A stretch of 64,000 bases of DNA from JAOAFX01 sp049700315. Its GTDB lineage: Bacteria > Hydrothermota > Tepidihabitantia > SM23-42 > JAOAFX01. Shown here one piece after another: positions 8,626-18,179 of the stretch. The stretch lies in NCBI GenBank assembly GCA_049700315.1, contig JBNAVN010000007.1, positions 1 through 64,000 of the forward strand. Reading direction: 5' to 3'. Position 1 is the first letter of the stretch. Each line of letters begins with the position of its first letter. A model generated the notes under the pieces. That model was not told the DNA's origin. It searched no databases and was given only the letters and a program-made list of their open reading frames with translations. Made by a program: the position numbers and the translations under genes.

Positions 8626-11600
8626 TTAATTCTCAAAGCCAACAGCAGGCTCTAAATCTTCTAAACGGGTGGAGATAATCTTGCTCTGACCTGGTTTCTC
8701 CATTGTGAGACCGTATATATAGTCTGCATATTCCATTGTTGAGCGGTTGTGGGTAATTATTACAACCTGGGTGTGTTGAGACAACTCTCTTAGAAATTTG
8801 TTGAATCTGACTACATTCACATCATCCAGTGGTGCATCTATCTCGTCAAGTATACAAAAAGGTGCAGGCTTCACAAGATAAAAGGCGAGAAGCAAGCTAA
8901 CTGCCAGGAGAGTCCGTTCGCCTCCAGAAAGTTGATTGATACGCTTTATTCTTTTGCCCTTCATACGCACTACAATGTCAACATCCGATGTCAATGGATT
9001 TGATGGGTCAGTAAGAATCAAATCAGCTTCACCACCCTCAAAAAATTTAGAGAAAACCTGATTGAATCTGTCTTTCACTTCGTTGAATGTATCAACAAAC
9101 CTTTCCCTTGCCCTGGTATCAAGTTCAGCAATGGATTTAAGGAGATTTTGCTTGGCAGCAATGATATCATTGCGCTGGACAAGAAATTCATCAAGTCTTT
9201 TCTTTTCCTGTTCATAAGCATTCAGACTCAATGGATTGATTTCTCCGAGTCGAGCCATTCTTTCTCTTACTTCATTGAGTTTTTGCTCTGGTTCAGGAAT
9301 TTCTTCAGCGATGTATTCATCCAGGTCGGTCTGAAATTCTTCTTTTGCCTTTTTGCTCAATTCTCCTTTTTTATGGTTCAGCTCAAAAATTGTATAATTC
9401 ACCTGGACAATTGAATTCTGCGTTTCTTCCTGTTCTTTTTGAGCGCGGGTGAGTTCATCATATATTGTCTCAAGATTCTTGGTTGTTTGCTCGAGGATTT
9501 GTTCAGGGGTCTGGCTCTCAAGTTGGAAACGTCTTTCCTTTAGCTCCTGAATTTTCTGCTTCATTGAGGAAATATCATGGTCAATGAGTTGCAATTGTTC
9601 AGTGGCAGATAATTTACTTATTTCTTCTATTTCTGTTTTCACCCTGAAAATTTCTGCTTCAGCGTCTTTAAGATTTTTCTCTTGTGTGGCTTGCGACTCC
9701 TTCAGAATGCTTACCTTAAGAATGGTCTGGTTTAATTCTGTATTATTTATATTTATTTGTTCTTCAAAATTTTTCAGATCATTTTCTAATTTATTTTTTT
9801 CATTCTGAATCTGTTCTTGTATCTTTTCAAGTTCGGAAATTTCATCGCGGTGTTTCTGGATTTGATGAGATATATCTTCAACTTCCCCATTTATCTGTTT
9901 TCTTTCAGTTTCATTTGCTTCAATTTCTTTCCTGAAATTGCTCAATTGTCCTCTTGCAGTATTCAATTGCATTGATAGTTCTGATTTCTTAATATTCAAT
10001 GAAAATAAATGGTCTTTGCCCTGTTCAATTTCAAGTTTTGTTTGAGCCTGTTGATCAATGAGTTTTCGCTTTTCATCTGCAATAAATATTATCTCATTCT
10101 GGAGAGTTTCGGCTTTCTTCTGAAATGTACTCAATTTCTGGCTTATTTGGAAATAACCGAATTCACCCTTCTGGACAATGATTGTGTTGTCATGGAACAA
10201 TACACCTTCTGATGTCACAAAACCATAACTCGGAAATCGGCGGGTCAGTTCCAACGCCTGTTCAAAGGTGTCGGTCAAAAAGAATTTGCAAAGAAAATTT
10301 GAAAGAAATTCCTTATGGGTCTTGAATTCCACAAACCCGGTTATGCACTTCAATGAATTCAGATCTTCAGGAATCTCGTTTGCACTTTTTCTGCCTTTAA
10401 TTACAAAGCCGTATCTTCCTTCAGGAATTTTCTCAAAATCTTCAGGAGAGGCTTCATTCAGTATGTGGAAGTTGAGGGCATCACGAAGACATACATCAAT
10501 TATTGCTTCGTAGCCAGATTGAACTATGATACAATCCCTTAATAGCCCCGCCACTTTTTCTTTGAATTTTTGCTTTAATTCCTTTATATTTTCGGATTTA
10601 CCAAGGCGGTTGTTTAATGTGTCAATCAATAGTCTACATTCGTTCAATTCATCCTGTCTCTTCTGGATGTCATTTTCAAAATTGGCGATTTTTTCTTCTA
10701 AGTCGGTAAGATTCTTTTGTTTTTCAAGGACTTGTCTGCTATATTTTTCTTGTTCTTCAATGATGGCATTCAATTCCTTGTCAATTTGGTTTCCTTCTAT
10801 TTTTCTACTGGTTGCATTTTCATTCAAACCTTCCATCTCCCTTTTCAGTCGGACAAGGATTGATTCCTTGTTGGCTTTATTTATTTCCAAACGGGCAAGG
10901 TCGTTTTTGAGAATCTGTAATTTTTGCAAGTTATCATTAAAAATTCTTTCTTTGTTCTGTATCTGCTGTGTAAGTTCGATAAATCCTTTTGAGAGGTCTT
11001 CTGCTTTTTCTTTTTGGAGGTTCAGTTTGGTATTCCATTCTTCAATTTCAATCTTTATATTGCGCAGCCGGTCTTCATATTCAGTAATTTTGTTATTTAA
11101 ATTGTTTATATACATTTGCTTTTCCTGGACAGAAGCAGTTCTTCTTTCATATTCCAGACTGAATTGTTTTGCTTCATTTTCCTTTCTAGCAAGTTCCTGT
11201 TGCAGTATTTCAATGTCTTCGTTTAATCTATATATCTCAGCTGATATTTCTTTCTTTTTTGCTTCCAGAACAGATTGCTCATTCTTGAGTCTTTGTCTTT
11301 CTTGTTCAAGGTTATTTATTTTTTTCAAGATTGCCTGTTTCTGTTGATTAAGGTTGTTAACCTGATTCTCAGCATTTCTTAATTCTGACAGACTCTTTTC
11401 ATATTCTCCCTTAAGAAAGATAAGTGACAGTCTTTTGTATTCGTCTCTCAGCTCCTGGTATAATTGAGTTTGTCTTGCCTGCCTTTTCAAGGCACGTACT
11501 GTCCTTTCCATTTCACTGATTACATCTTCCAGTCTTAATAGGTCCTGCTCAGTCTGCTCAAGTCTTCGGTTGGTCTGCTCCCTTCTCTCCTGGTATCTGA

Positions 11601-12084
11601 GAATTCCTGCAACATCATCAAACATTTCTTTTGTATCACCACTGATTATCCTTTCAATTTCTGACAGTTCAAGAAAGGAATAGGTAAGGGTTCCAGAGTT
11701 TAAGAACAGTGCCTGGATATCCTGGAGCCGGCATTTTACACGGTTTAGATAAAATTCGCTTTCACCATCACGATAAAACCTTCTTCTTATTTCAAATTCA
11801 CTGCCAAATTGTGGGAAAAAATCTTCATTATTGATGGTCACTGCGACTTCTGCAAAATTTGAGTCATTCTGGCCATCTGCTGAAATGTGAATCAAATCTT
11901 CGTTCCTTTCACAACGTAATGCCTTCATACTCTGTTCGCCAAAAACCCATCTTAAGGCATCAAAGATATTTGACTTACCACTACCATTTGGTCCGACAAA
12001 TGCAGTTATCCCTGGATTGAGTAAGAACTTAGTCTCGCCCTGGAATGACTTAAATCCGTAAAGTTTTATCTCTTTTATTTTCAT
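8626..12084 (-). CDS. smc: Chromosome segregation protein SMC
   Basis: Full-length SMC ATPase (1152 residues) of the condensin-like complex that organises and segregates chromosomes. The Walker A motif GPNGSGKSN lies at 31-39. Two long coiled coils (about 170-500 and 670-1000) flank a hinge domain around 510-650. The C-terminal half carries the LSGGE signature and a Walker B of the form FCILDEIDAPLDD. Length and order of parts match bacterial SMC. It sits between the HD/OB-fold nuclease gene (12-base gap) and ftsY; smc-ftsY adjacency is common in bacteria. ScpA and ScpB are not in the window. Confidence 0.97.
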   Translation of the reverse strand: MKIKEIKLYGFKSFQGETKFLLNPGITAFVGPNGSGKSNIFDALRWVFGEQSMKALRCERNEDLIHISADGQNDSNFAEVAVTINNEDFFPQFGSEFEIRRRFYRDGESEFYLNRVKCRLQDIQALFLNSGTLTYSFLELSEIERIISGDTKEMFDDVAGILRYQERREQTNRRLEQTEQDLLRLEDVISEMERTVRALKRQARQTQLYQELRDEYKRLSLIFLKGEYEKSLSELRNAENQVNNLNQQKQAILKKINNLEQERQRLKNEQSVLEAKKKEISAEIYRLNEDIEILQQELARKENEAKQFSLEYERRTASVQEKQMYINNLNNKITEYEDRLRNIKIEIEEWNTKLNLQKEKAEDLSKGFIELTQQIQNKERIFNDNLQKLQILKNDLARLEINKANKESILVRLKREMEGLNENATSRKIEGNQIDKELNAIIEEQEKYSRQVLEKQKNLTDLEEKIANFENDIQKRQDELNECRLLIDTLNNRLGKSENIKELKQKFKEKVAGLLRDCIIVQSGYEAIIDVCLRDALNFHILNEASPEDFEKIPEGRYGFVIKGRKSANEIPEDLNSLKCITGFVEFKTHKEFLSNFLCKFFLTDTFEQALELTRRFPSYGFVTSEGVLFHDNTIIVQKGEFGYFQISQKLSTFQKKAETLQNEIIFIADEKRKLIDQQAQTKLEIEQGKDHLFSLNIKKSELSMQLNTARGQLSNFRKEIEANETERKQINGEVEDISHQIQKHRDEISELEKIQEQIQNEKNKLENDLKNFEEQININNTELNQTILKVSILKESQATQEKNLKDAEAEIFRVKTEIEEISKLSATEQLQLIDHDISSMKQKIQELKERRFQLESQTPEQILEQTTKNLETIYDELTRAQKEQEETQNSIVQVNYTIFELNHKKGELSKKAKEEFQTDLDEYIAEEIPEPEQKLNEVRERMARLGEINPLSLNAYEQEKKRLDEFLVQRNDIIAAKQNLLKSIAELDTRARERFVDTFNEVKDRFNQVFSKFFEGGEADLILTDPSNPLTSDVDIVVRMKGKRIKRINQLSGGERTLLAVSLLLAFYLVKPAPFCILDEIDAPLDDVNVVRFNKFLRELSQHTQVVIITHNRSTMEYADYIYGLTMEKPGQSKIISTRLEDLEPAVGFEN

Positions 12085-12096
12085 CAGGGGTATTGA

Positions 12097-13050
12097 TCAA
12101 ATATCTGTGCCCAGATAGATTGCCCTTCCCAGGAGGTTATGATATTCGCTCCATTCACTTTCTGTCCCCTGATTTTGCCGAATCAAATCATGCATAATCT
12201 CAAGTTTTGAATCAAGGTTATCCATAAAATGTAGTAATAAAGCTTCAGGAAAAGAAGGGAGAGTTGGTGAGCCATATTCAAGCTCGCCATGATGGGAAAG
12301 AATTAAATGTAATAATTTCAAGCGTAATTGTTCAGGGAAGCCTTTAATCTTGGAAATCTTGTCCTGTACCATTTCATATCCAAAAATAATATGTCCTATC
12401 AGTCTTCCCGCGGTTGTTTGGTCGAGTTTTTTTTCGTAGGTGTACTCATATATTTTTCCGACATCGTGCAAAAAACTTCCTGTAATAAGCAAATCAACAT
12501 TGAGAAAATTGAATGTCTCACAGGCTCTTGAAACAAGGTTCATCACATTTCTTGTATGAACTGCCAATCCACCGATACCAGCGTGATGAATTTTTTTTGC
12601 TGCGGGTGCCCTGCGAAACTTATCCATAAATGTTTCATCTTTGATAAATTGAATTAGAAGTTCTTTTAAGAATGGATTATTGACCTTACTGGTGGTTTCT
12701 TTTATTTCTGCTATCACTTTTTCAATATCTTCTTCTACCACTGGCAGAAAATCTTCAGCCTCAACTTCCGCCTCATTGATTTTTGAAATTGAACTGACCA
12801 CAACCTGGAGTCGCTCATTATATTCACTGACATTTCCTGTGACAAAAACGAATTCACCAACAGGAATATTCTTCAGTTCGTTGCTGACATTCTCCCAGGC
12901 AACACCTTCAATTGTGCCTGTCCGGTCACTCAGGTCAATCTGGGTGAAAAAACCGCCATCTTTCTTTTCTTTCAGATTCTTTCTGGATAAAAGGAATTTT
13001 TCTTTAACCAACTGCCCAAGTTTCAATTCACTAACATACTGACTTTTCAT
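12097..13050 (-). CDS. OB-fold/HD-domain 3'-5' exoribonuclease, YhaM-like
   Basis: The 317-residue protein has an N-terminal OB-fold (about 10-95, with FFTQIDLSDRTGTIEGV) and a C-terminal HD metal-dependent phosphohydrolase domain. The likely metal ligands are H165, H195-D196 in FLHDVGKI, H220, H253/H254 in LSHHGELEYG, and D277. This arrangement is that of YhaM/CbfA-type 3'-5' exonucleases, which trim RNA and single-stranded DNA, so cytoplasmic nucleic-acid turnover is expected. It is third in the operon with smc and ftsY. The 48-base gap before it, next to the coiled-coil gene, contains an imperfect GGTGGT/ACCACC inverted repeat that could be an attenuating hairpin. Confidence 0.85.
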   Translation of the reverse strand: MKSQYVSELKLGQLVKEKFLLSRKNLKEKKDGGFFTQIDLSDRTGTIEGVAWENVSNELKNIPVGEFVFVTGNVSEYNERLQVVVSSISKINEAEVEAEDFLPVVEEDIEKVIAEIKETTSKVNNPFLKELLIQFIKDETFMDKFRRAPAAKKIHHAGIGGLAVHTRNVMNLVSRACETFNFLNVDLLITGSFLHDVGKIYEYTYEKKLDQTTAGRLIGHIIFGYEMVQDKISKIKGFPEQLRLKLLHLILSHHGELEYGSPTLPSFPEALLLHFMDNLDSKLEIMHDLIRQNQGTESEWSEYHNLLGRAIYLGTDI

Positions 13051-13098
13051 AATAAATAGGTGGTTTCAAAGTTGCATGTTAGTAAATGCACCACCTTG

Positions 13099-14088
13099 TT
13101 ATGCCGGGCTCTCCAGATGGAGTATTTTTTTCTTTATTAAATCAAGTTTTTCACGAAGTCTTGCCTCTTCTTTCTTTTCTGCTTCAAGCGCAGTCATAAT
13201 TTCTTCTCTTTTCTGAGAAAGGAGGTTGACTTCGTTGCCCAAACGACTTTCTTCATTCTTCAATACCTCAAGCCGTTTTACCAATTCTGCTTCAGTTTCT
13301 CTGAGTTTTTCTACTGATTGCATAATTGGACTTGATTCATATTCTTTCTTTTTTGTTATGTATTCTGATTCTAATTTTTTAATTCTGTTTTCGCCTTCGG
13401 CAATTTTTTTATTTATTTCGTCCAGCATTTTTTGTGCTTCAGTTTGTTCTTTTTTCAATCCATCAATTTTGGGCTGGAATACTTCCTCCTGCCTTAGATT
13501 TATTTCTTCAACCAGATGTGATTCAAGACCACCAGCCATCGCAGTCATAACAATGAAAACAATGATTGCAATTACTACACCAACAATAAGGATGATAGGA
13601 TTTGACGAAGTAGCAACTTTTATTTCTGGTATTTTGGGTTTCATCTGGATAAACAAAGTACCGATGCTTTTTGCTCCGAGATTTATGCTGAATGCTCCTT
13701 CATAGATACCTGATTTTTCAGTTATTCGGCTCGAATTTTCAGGATTTATTGGTGCATAGTTAGTTCCCAAAAGGTTTGCATCAGACGAGGCGATCACCTT
13801 CTTGTCCGCATTGGTAAGATTTACTGCCAATATTTCTGGTTCGTCCTGTTTCATGGCAATGATAATCTCAGAGAGTTTTTCTTCATCATTCTCAAGGATC
13901 GCGTCCGTAACAAATGTTGCGCGAGCAATGAAGTTGCCGAGGCCGGCAATTCTTTTGTTTATCATATCTTTCACTGCTTCCTTGCCATTTGTTGGTTTCT
14001 GTCCAATAAATTGCGGGCTCAGATAGAAGAACACTGACAGAATAATGATAAGGATTGCTGGAATTATTCCAAATGTTATACGTGACAT
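13099..14088 (-). CDS. Membrane protein with periplasmic Cache-like sensor domain and cytoplasmic coiled coil
   Basis: The 329-residue protein has an N-terminal membrane helix (about 5-27), a periplasmic segment of about 140 residues resembling a single Cache sensor (NLTNADKKVIASSDANLLG), a second membrane helix (about 170-193), and a Glu/Lys-rich coiled coil to the end. It has no methyl-accepting, kinase or cyclase output domain, so it is not a standard chemoreceptor. A structural or scaffolding role coupled to an envelope signal is possible. The ATG follows AGGAGG directly, and that ribosome site overlaps the stop codon of the upstream barrel gene, so the two are translationally linked. Confidence 0.6.
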   Translation of the reverse strand: MSRITFGIIPAILIIILSVFFYLSPQFIGQKPTNGKEAVKDMINKRIAGLGNFIARATFVTDAILENDEEKLSEIIIAMKQDEPEILAVNLTNADKKVIASSDANLLGTNYAPINPENSSRITEKSGIYEGAFSINLGAKSIGTLFIQMKPKIPEIKVATSSNPIILIVGVVIAIIVFIVMTAMAGGLESHLVEEINLRQEEVFQPKIDGLKKEQTEAQKMLDEINKKIAEGENRIKKLESEYITKKKEYESSPIMQSVEKLRETEAELVKRLEVLKNEESRLGNEVNLLSQKREEIMTALEAEKKEEARLREKLDLIKKKILHLESPA

Positions 14089-14089
14089 T

Positions 14090-14932
14090 CTAACCTCCTA
14101 TTCTGATTGTCAATTTATGGGCTTGCCCCAGTGTAAAGTAAGGGGTATAGGCATAATTTATTCTTAATGCACCCTTTCTTACAGCGAATCCAAGGGTTAT
14201 GCCAGCAAAGAAATCAAGCCCGTTATCAGTTTTTATTTGAGACAAAAGACTATTATATGAAGCAAGAAGTGCAAATAATTGATTAAATTCATACTCGCCA
14301 CCGACTCTTATGCCGAACTTCATAAGCGCCGGATGCACGATATCCAAGCCAAACCAACCCGAATCAAAACGACGAGCGGCTCCGAGGTTGATTTCATAAG
14401 GAAATAATTCTCGTTCGCTGATAAATGGTTTTGCGCTTATGCCAAGATTCTTTATGGTAATTCCCAGTTGGATGTTTTCCTGAGGCAGAAAGTATAGTGC
14501 TCCGACATCGGCGCCCACACCAATAGAGAAAAGTGTATCAATCTGCTCATAGACCAATTTTCCAGAAAATCCGACCATAACTTCGCTAATTGCAAAGCCC
14601 GTGCCAATATTCAGGTCAATAAAATTTGTACTGAAATTACCCAGTTCCTGTCCAATTGGGTCAGTTTTCTTTATCTTTCCGCTGTAGAAATATCTAATAC
14701 CTACGCCTAATATGTTACTTTCGTAATCAATATACCCAAAATGGGTTCCAGCAATATAGTTCAAATAAGAGGCTGAATAACTTGTACCTGTATTCAAATT
14801 CAAACCTGCTGGGTTATAATAAACATTATGACCATCACCGCATAAAGCGTAACCCATGCCAACTCTTTCTGCAATTGGGTCAACCATTAAATATTCAAAT
14901 CCAGCCATAGCCATTAGGAAGCATAGTATCAT
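14090..14932 (-). CDS. PorV/PorQ-like outer-membrane beta-barrel protein
   Basis: The product has a short N-terminal signal segment, then the typical opening of PorV/PorQ-like barrels (ERVGMGYALCGDGHNVYYNPAGL) and alternating amphipathic strands to the end. By family knowledge such proteins sit in the outer membrane and often serve type IX-like secretion. I chose the ATG at 14932 because GGAGG lies just upstream; an in-frame TTG at 14944 falls inside that ribosome site. It is the first gene of the operon that runs through smc to ftsY and has its own promoter (14952-14979). Length is about 280 residues, usual for the family. Confidence 0.75.
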   Translation of the reverse strand: MILCFLMAMAGFEYLMVDPIAERVGMGYALCGDGHNVYYNPAGLNLNTGTSYSASYLNYIAGTHFGYIDYESNILGVGIRYFYSGKIKKTDPIGQELGNFSTNFIDLNIGTGFAISEVMVGFSGKLVYEQIDTLFSIGVGADVGALYFLPQENIQLGITIKNLGISAKPFISERELFPYEINLGAARRFDSGWFGLDIVHPALMKFGIRVGGEYEFNQLFALLASYNSLLSQIKTDNGLDFFAGITLGFAVRKGALRINYAYTPYFTLGQAHKLTIRIGG

Positions 14933-14951
14933 TTTAACCTCCAACTCTATA

Positions 14952-14979
14952 ATTATAACAATTTTTTGTTTATTGTCAA
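14952..14979 (-). promoter_or_regulatory. Sigma-70-type promoter of the barrel-smc-ftsY operon
   Basis: Read on the minus strand: TTGACA, 16-bp spacer, TATAAT. There are 19 nt between the -10 box and the ATG at 14932, and they contain GGAGG. Confidence 0.8.
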
Positions 14980-15126
14980 TACACTAATTAATTGATTTGA
15001 TTCCCTCTGCTCATCAATGTGATGCGAAAAGGGGATTGTTGGTAAAAACTAAACTATTACTTTTTCCAGTTTTCAGGAAGGTGTACCAGAGAAATGGACT
15101 GTTATGTCAAAAAGTTTGTTTATTTC
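14980..15126. other. Intergenic stretch, nothing recognised
   Basis: It lies between the end of the hdrA-mvhD fusion gene and the promoter of the barrel gene. A 70-codon plus-strand reading here overlaps hdrA and shows no family features, so I do not call a gene. Confidence 0.5.
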
Positions 15127-17244
15127 TTATTGATTCATCTCTTGGACTATATCTTCAAATTTCTTTGCCTCATCCTTACCAATCCATTCAAGCCGGACAC
15201 GGTTCTTAGATAGACCTAAGAGATTAAGGGTTTCCTTTAAAATTTGCTCTCTTGCCTTTGCCCTGAAATTTCCTTTTGCATAGTGGCAGGCATCAGGATA
15301 ACAACCGCCGACAAGCACACCTTTAGCACCCAAATTCAGTGCCTGGATTATATGATTTGGTTCTACCGCGCCACTGCATGGCACTCTAAGAATCTTCACA
15401 TTCTCAGGATAATGTAGTTTTGTATATGCTGCAGTCTCTGTGGCATTATATGCAGACCATTTGCAGAGTAGAGCGATTATGTCGCCTGATTTTGTCAAAT
15501 TACCAATCCAGGCAGAAATTTCTTTTGTCGTAAATTTCTCAAGCCGGCTTGCAGCTGATGGACAGGCACTGGCACATATCCCGCAACCCATACATAAATC
15601 AGCCCGAATTTTTATTTTATCGTTTTCAATTACAATTGCATTGTATGGACAGGTGCTGATACAGGTTTTGCACACACTGCAGTAATCTTCATTTACATAG
15701 GCAATGGGTTGGTTGGATTCAAAAATATCTTTTTGCAATAGGTTAATTATTGAAAGTGCAGATTTCCTTGCATCAACGATTGTCTCAGCAACGCCTGCAG
15801 GAAAACTTGATGAACCCGCAATAAAAATCCCTCTGGGCATTTCAATATTACCGAGTTTTCCACTTTCAAAATACGCAGGAAAATTTCCATCAATCTTTAT
15901 ACCGAGTTTATCAAAAGTCTCTTTGTCAGGAACAAAACCACTGCTTAAGACAACCGTATCTGCATCAATCTCAAGGAGTTCATTTGTATAAAGGTCTTCA
16001 ACCTTCACCACAAGATTGCCATTCTGTTTTATGACCTCAGAAGGCTTTCCTTTTATAAATGTCACACCAAGTTCGCGCAATGTAGTATAGAAATATTCAA
16101 AATTTCCATAACTGCGCATATCCATGGCGCAGACAAATACCCTTGTATCGGGATAACGGTCAATGACAAGTTTTGCCTCTTTCAGGGCAAGGAAACAGCA
16201 TACCCTTGAACAATAGGGTAGATGGTTATTATCGCGTGAACCAGCACAACAGATAAATACAACCTTTTTTGGGACAAGAGAACCATCAGCAATCTTCCTT
16301 TCAAATTCAAGGACATTCATCACATTGGGCAATCTTCCATATCCATATTCTTCAACCTTGGTCAGGTCATAGAATTTCAGGCCGGTTGCAACAGCAATCG
16401 TTCCCGCATTTATCTCTATTATCTTTTCTTTTTCATTCAGGTCGATCTTCTTGGGACACACCTTTACACATTCTCCGCATCTATTACAGGCATTGAAATC
16501 AATCGCATAAATATTTGGATATGTGTTTGCTGTATAGATTGCCTTACGGATTCTACCATTATCCTGGACCGTTACTGGACAGACCGATATACAGGCACCA
16601 CAGTTATTGCAATCAATCACACCACGGGGTTTCATCTTCAACTGGATTTTATAATTTCCGATTTCACCTTTTATTTCAGTTATCTCGGTATTTGTAAATA
16701 TCTCAATATTTTTGTTTTTTACTACACTTGAAATCAAGGGCAGGACAGTATGGCTCCAGGGTGTGGCTTCAGGATAGAGTCTATCAAGTTTTGCCACGGT
16801 ACCACCCAAAAATGATTCTTTTTCAATGAGATATGTCTTTATCCCTGCATTGGTCAGTGCCTTTGTTAAGTCAAGTCCTGCCACACCAGAACCAATCACT
16901 GCGGTGGACCTGGATTTCATTGCAAATGTCTTTTTCTTAAGTTCAGGACCGGTCTTTGCCTTTTCAATCGCAGCCCTGAGCAATCCCTTTGCCTTATCCA
17001 GTGAATGATTCATTAAAAATATATGGTCTTTGAGATTCACAAATTCAACATCGGCATCAGGGAATAAACCTTCCATTAAGGATGGAGAACAACCACCAAT
17101 CACGACTTTTTCACCAGCACCAATCTTTACTTTTTCTTTACAGAGGTCATCATACCATTCAATCTTTATATCAGGACCAAAATCTAAATCCGGTATATTT
17201 ATCAAACCATTACAACGGCAAAGAATTAATCGTCTAACAGACAT
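15127..17244 (-). CDS. hdrA: HdrA-MvhD fusion: flavin/iron-sulfur subunit of a heterodisulfide-reductase-like complex
   Basis: The 705-residue protein has an HdrA N-terminal Cys domain (about 1-80), an FAD Rossmann motif GSGVAG at 118-123 and two inserted [4Fe-4S] motifs (CNNCGACISVCP, CNRCGECVKVCP, about 210-265). The FAD domain then continues, followed by two C-terminal ferredoxin motifs (CSVCKTCISTCP, CMGCGICASACP, about 530-575). The last 110 residues form an MvhD-type [2Fe-2S] domain (LLCKWSAYNATET, GGCYPDACHYAKGN). HdrA flavin is the site of electron bifurcation in known Hdr complexes, and MvhD carries electrons from the partner oxidoreductase. It is the third gene of the hdrC-hdrB-hdrA unit and has a strong GGAGG site. 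No MvhA/G hydrogenase subunit is adjacent, so the electron donor is unknown. Confidence 0.9.
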   Translation of the reverse strand: MSVRRLILCRCNGLINIPDLDFGPDIKIEWYDDLCKEKVKIGAGEKVVIGGCSPSLMEGLFPDADVEFVNLKDHIFLMNHSLDKAKGLLRAAIEKAKTGPELKKKTFAMKSRSTAVIGSGVAGLDLTKALTNAGIKTYLIEKESFLGGTVAKLDRLYPEATPWSHTVLPLISSVVKNKNIEIFTNTEITEIKGEIGNYKIQLKMKPRGVIDCNNCGACISVCPVTVQDNGRIRKAIYTANTYPNIYAIDFNACNRCGECVKVCPKKIDLNEKEKIIEINAGTIAVATGLKFYDLTKVEEYGYGRLPNVMNVLEFERKIADGSLVPKKVVFICCAGSRDNNHLPYCSRVCCFLALKEAKLVIDRYPDTRVFVCAMDMRSYGNFEYFYTTLRELGVTFIKGKPSEVIKQNGNLVVKVEDLYTNELLEIDADTVVLSSGFVPDKETFDKLGIKIDGNFPAYFESGKLGNIEMPRGIFIAGSSSFPAGVAETIVDARKSALSIINLLQKDIFESNQPIAYVNEDYCSVCKTCISTCPYNAIVIENDKIKIRADLCMGCGICASACPSAASRLEKFTTKEISAWIGNLTKSGDIIALLCKWSAYNATETAAYTKLHYPENVKILRVPCSGAVEPNHIIQALNLGAKGVLVGGCYPDACHYAKGNFRAKAREQILKETLNLLGLSKNRVRLEWIGKDEAKKFEDIVQEMNQ

Positions 17245-17324
17245 TCAAACCTCCTTCCACCCCCACCTATTTCCTCCCCCTTCAAGGGAGAGGGTAAGGT
17301 TGAGGATCTCATCTTATACTCCTT
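17245..17324. repeat. Pyrimidine/purine hairpin repeat between hdrB and hdrA
   Basis: The 80-base spacer contains CCTCCCCCTTCAAGGGAGAGG, an imperfect hairpin of a kind that recurs near 23866-23890 (CTCCTCTAATATGGAGAG). Its minus-strand downstream end supplies the ribosome site of hdrA. Confidence 0.5.
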
Positions 17325-18179
17325 TTATAATTTTGATAGAACACTATCTGGTTTTATACGATTGAATTTCAAACCACAGGCATCAGGTGCAAGTCCAAGT
17401 CCCAGTCCTAAGAGTTGTGGATAATATAGCACAGGCAGGTTATAAACTGTATTAAACTTTGCTTCAACTTTACGTTGATTATCTTCATACATCACAGTGC
17501 AGAAAGGGCAGATTGAAATCATCGCATCTGCATTTTTGTTCTTTGCTACAGAAAGTTTTTGATTTGCCATCTTAATTGCGAGTTCTTCATCAACACCCAA
17601 TACCGAACCACCACAGCATAACTTCTTTTCCTGATAATCAACAGTTGTAGCACCGGTCAACCCAACGAGCTCATCAAGAGTATGGGGATTTTCCACATTG
17701 TCAAATGCATAGAGATAAGAAGGTCTGAGATAATGACACCCATAATGGGATATTATTCTCAAATTTTTCAGTGGTTTTTTTATTGCCTTTCTTAGATTTC
17801 CCAGACCAATATCTTCATAAAGCATCCGCACAAAATGCCGGACCTTGATTTCATTTGGATATGTGAAACCAAGTTCAGTAAATTTTCTACGAAATTCACC
17901 CTCTTTTAATTTCATCTGGGCATCTGAAAGCATCGCAGTGCAGGAATTACATAATGTAACAACATCAAGACCGAGATTGCTTGCCAGACCGACATTCCTC
18001 GCTGCCATCAAGAGTGAAGTTTCTGCATCAAGTGCCTTAAGAGGAAATCCACAACAGGAACCTTCTTTCAAGTCAATGAATTCAATGCCGAGTTCCTTTG
18101 CCACATTCCTTGTTGCAAGTTCATAATGTTGTGCTCGAACCGGCACCGTGCATCCAAGAAATAATGCATATTTTTTCAT
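17325..18179 (-). CDS. hdrB: Heterodisulfide reductase subunit B (CCG-domain protein)
   Basis: HdrB holds the catalytic non-cubane [4Fe-4S] clusters that reduce disulfides in the Hdr complex. Both cysteine sets are complete: first GCTV, SCCGFP and CNSC; second GCHY, LCCGG and CPFC. The 284-residue length is normal. The start ATG overlaps the hdrC stop (ATGA), so the two are translationally coupled; a moderate AAAGGA site precedes it. The physiological substrate cannot be read from the sequence. In bacteria without methanogenic cofactors the family has been linked to other thiol/disulfide pairs or to electron transfer without a free disulfide. Confidence 0.93.
   Translation of the reverse strand: MKKYALFLGCTVPVRAQHYELATRNVAKELGIEFIDLKEGSCCGFPLKALDAETSLLMAARNVGLASNLGLDVVTLCNSCTAMLSDAQMKLKEGEFRRKFTELGFTYPNEIKVRHFVRMLYEDIGLGNLRKAIKKPLKNLRIISHYGCHYLRPSYLYAFDNVENPHTLDELVGLTGATTVDYQEKKLCCGGSVLGVDEELAIKMANQKLSVAKNKNADAMISICPFCTVMYEDNQRKVEAKFNTVYNLPVLYYPQLLGLGLGLAPDACGLKFNRIKPDSVLSKL

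Noticed and set aside
10526..11347. 273-codon plus-strand reading opposite smc
   Set aside because: Phe/Ser-rich shadow of the Lys/Glu-rich coiled coil of smc.
13051..13098. Rho-independent terminator between the coiled-coil gene and the HD nuclease gene
   Set aside because: The inverted repeat is imperfect and no U-tract follows it.
14997..15209. Plus-strand 70-codon gene
   Set aside because: It overlaps the end of the hdrA-mvhD gene on the other strand and has no family features or ribosome site.
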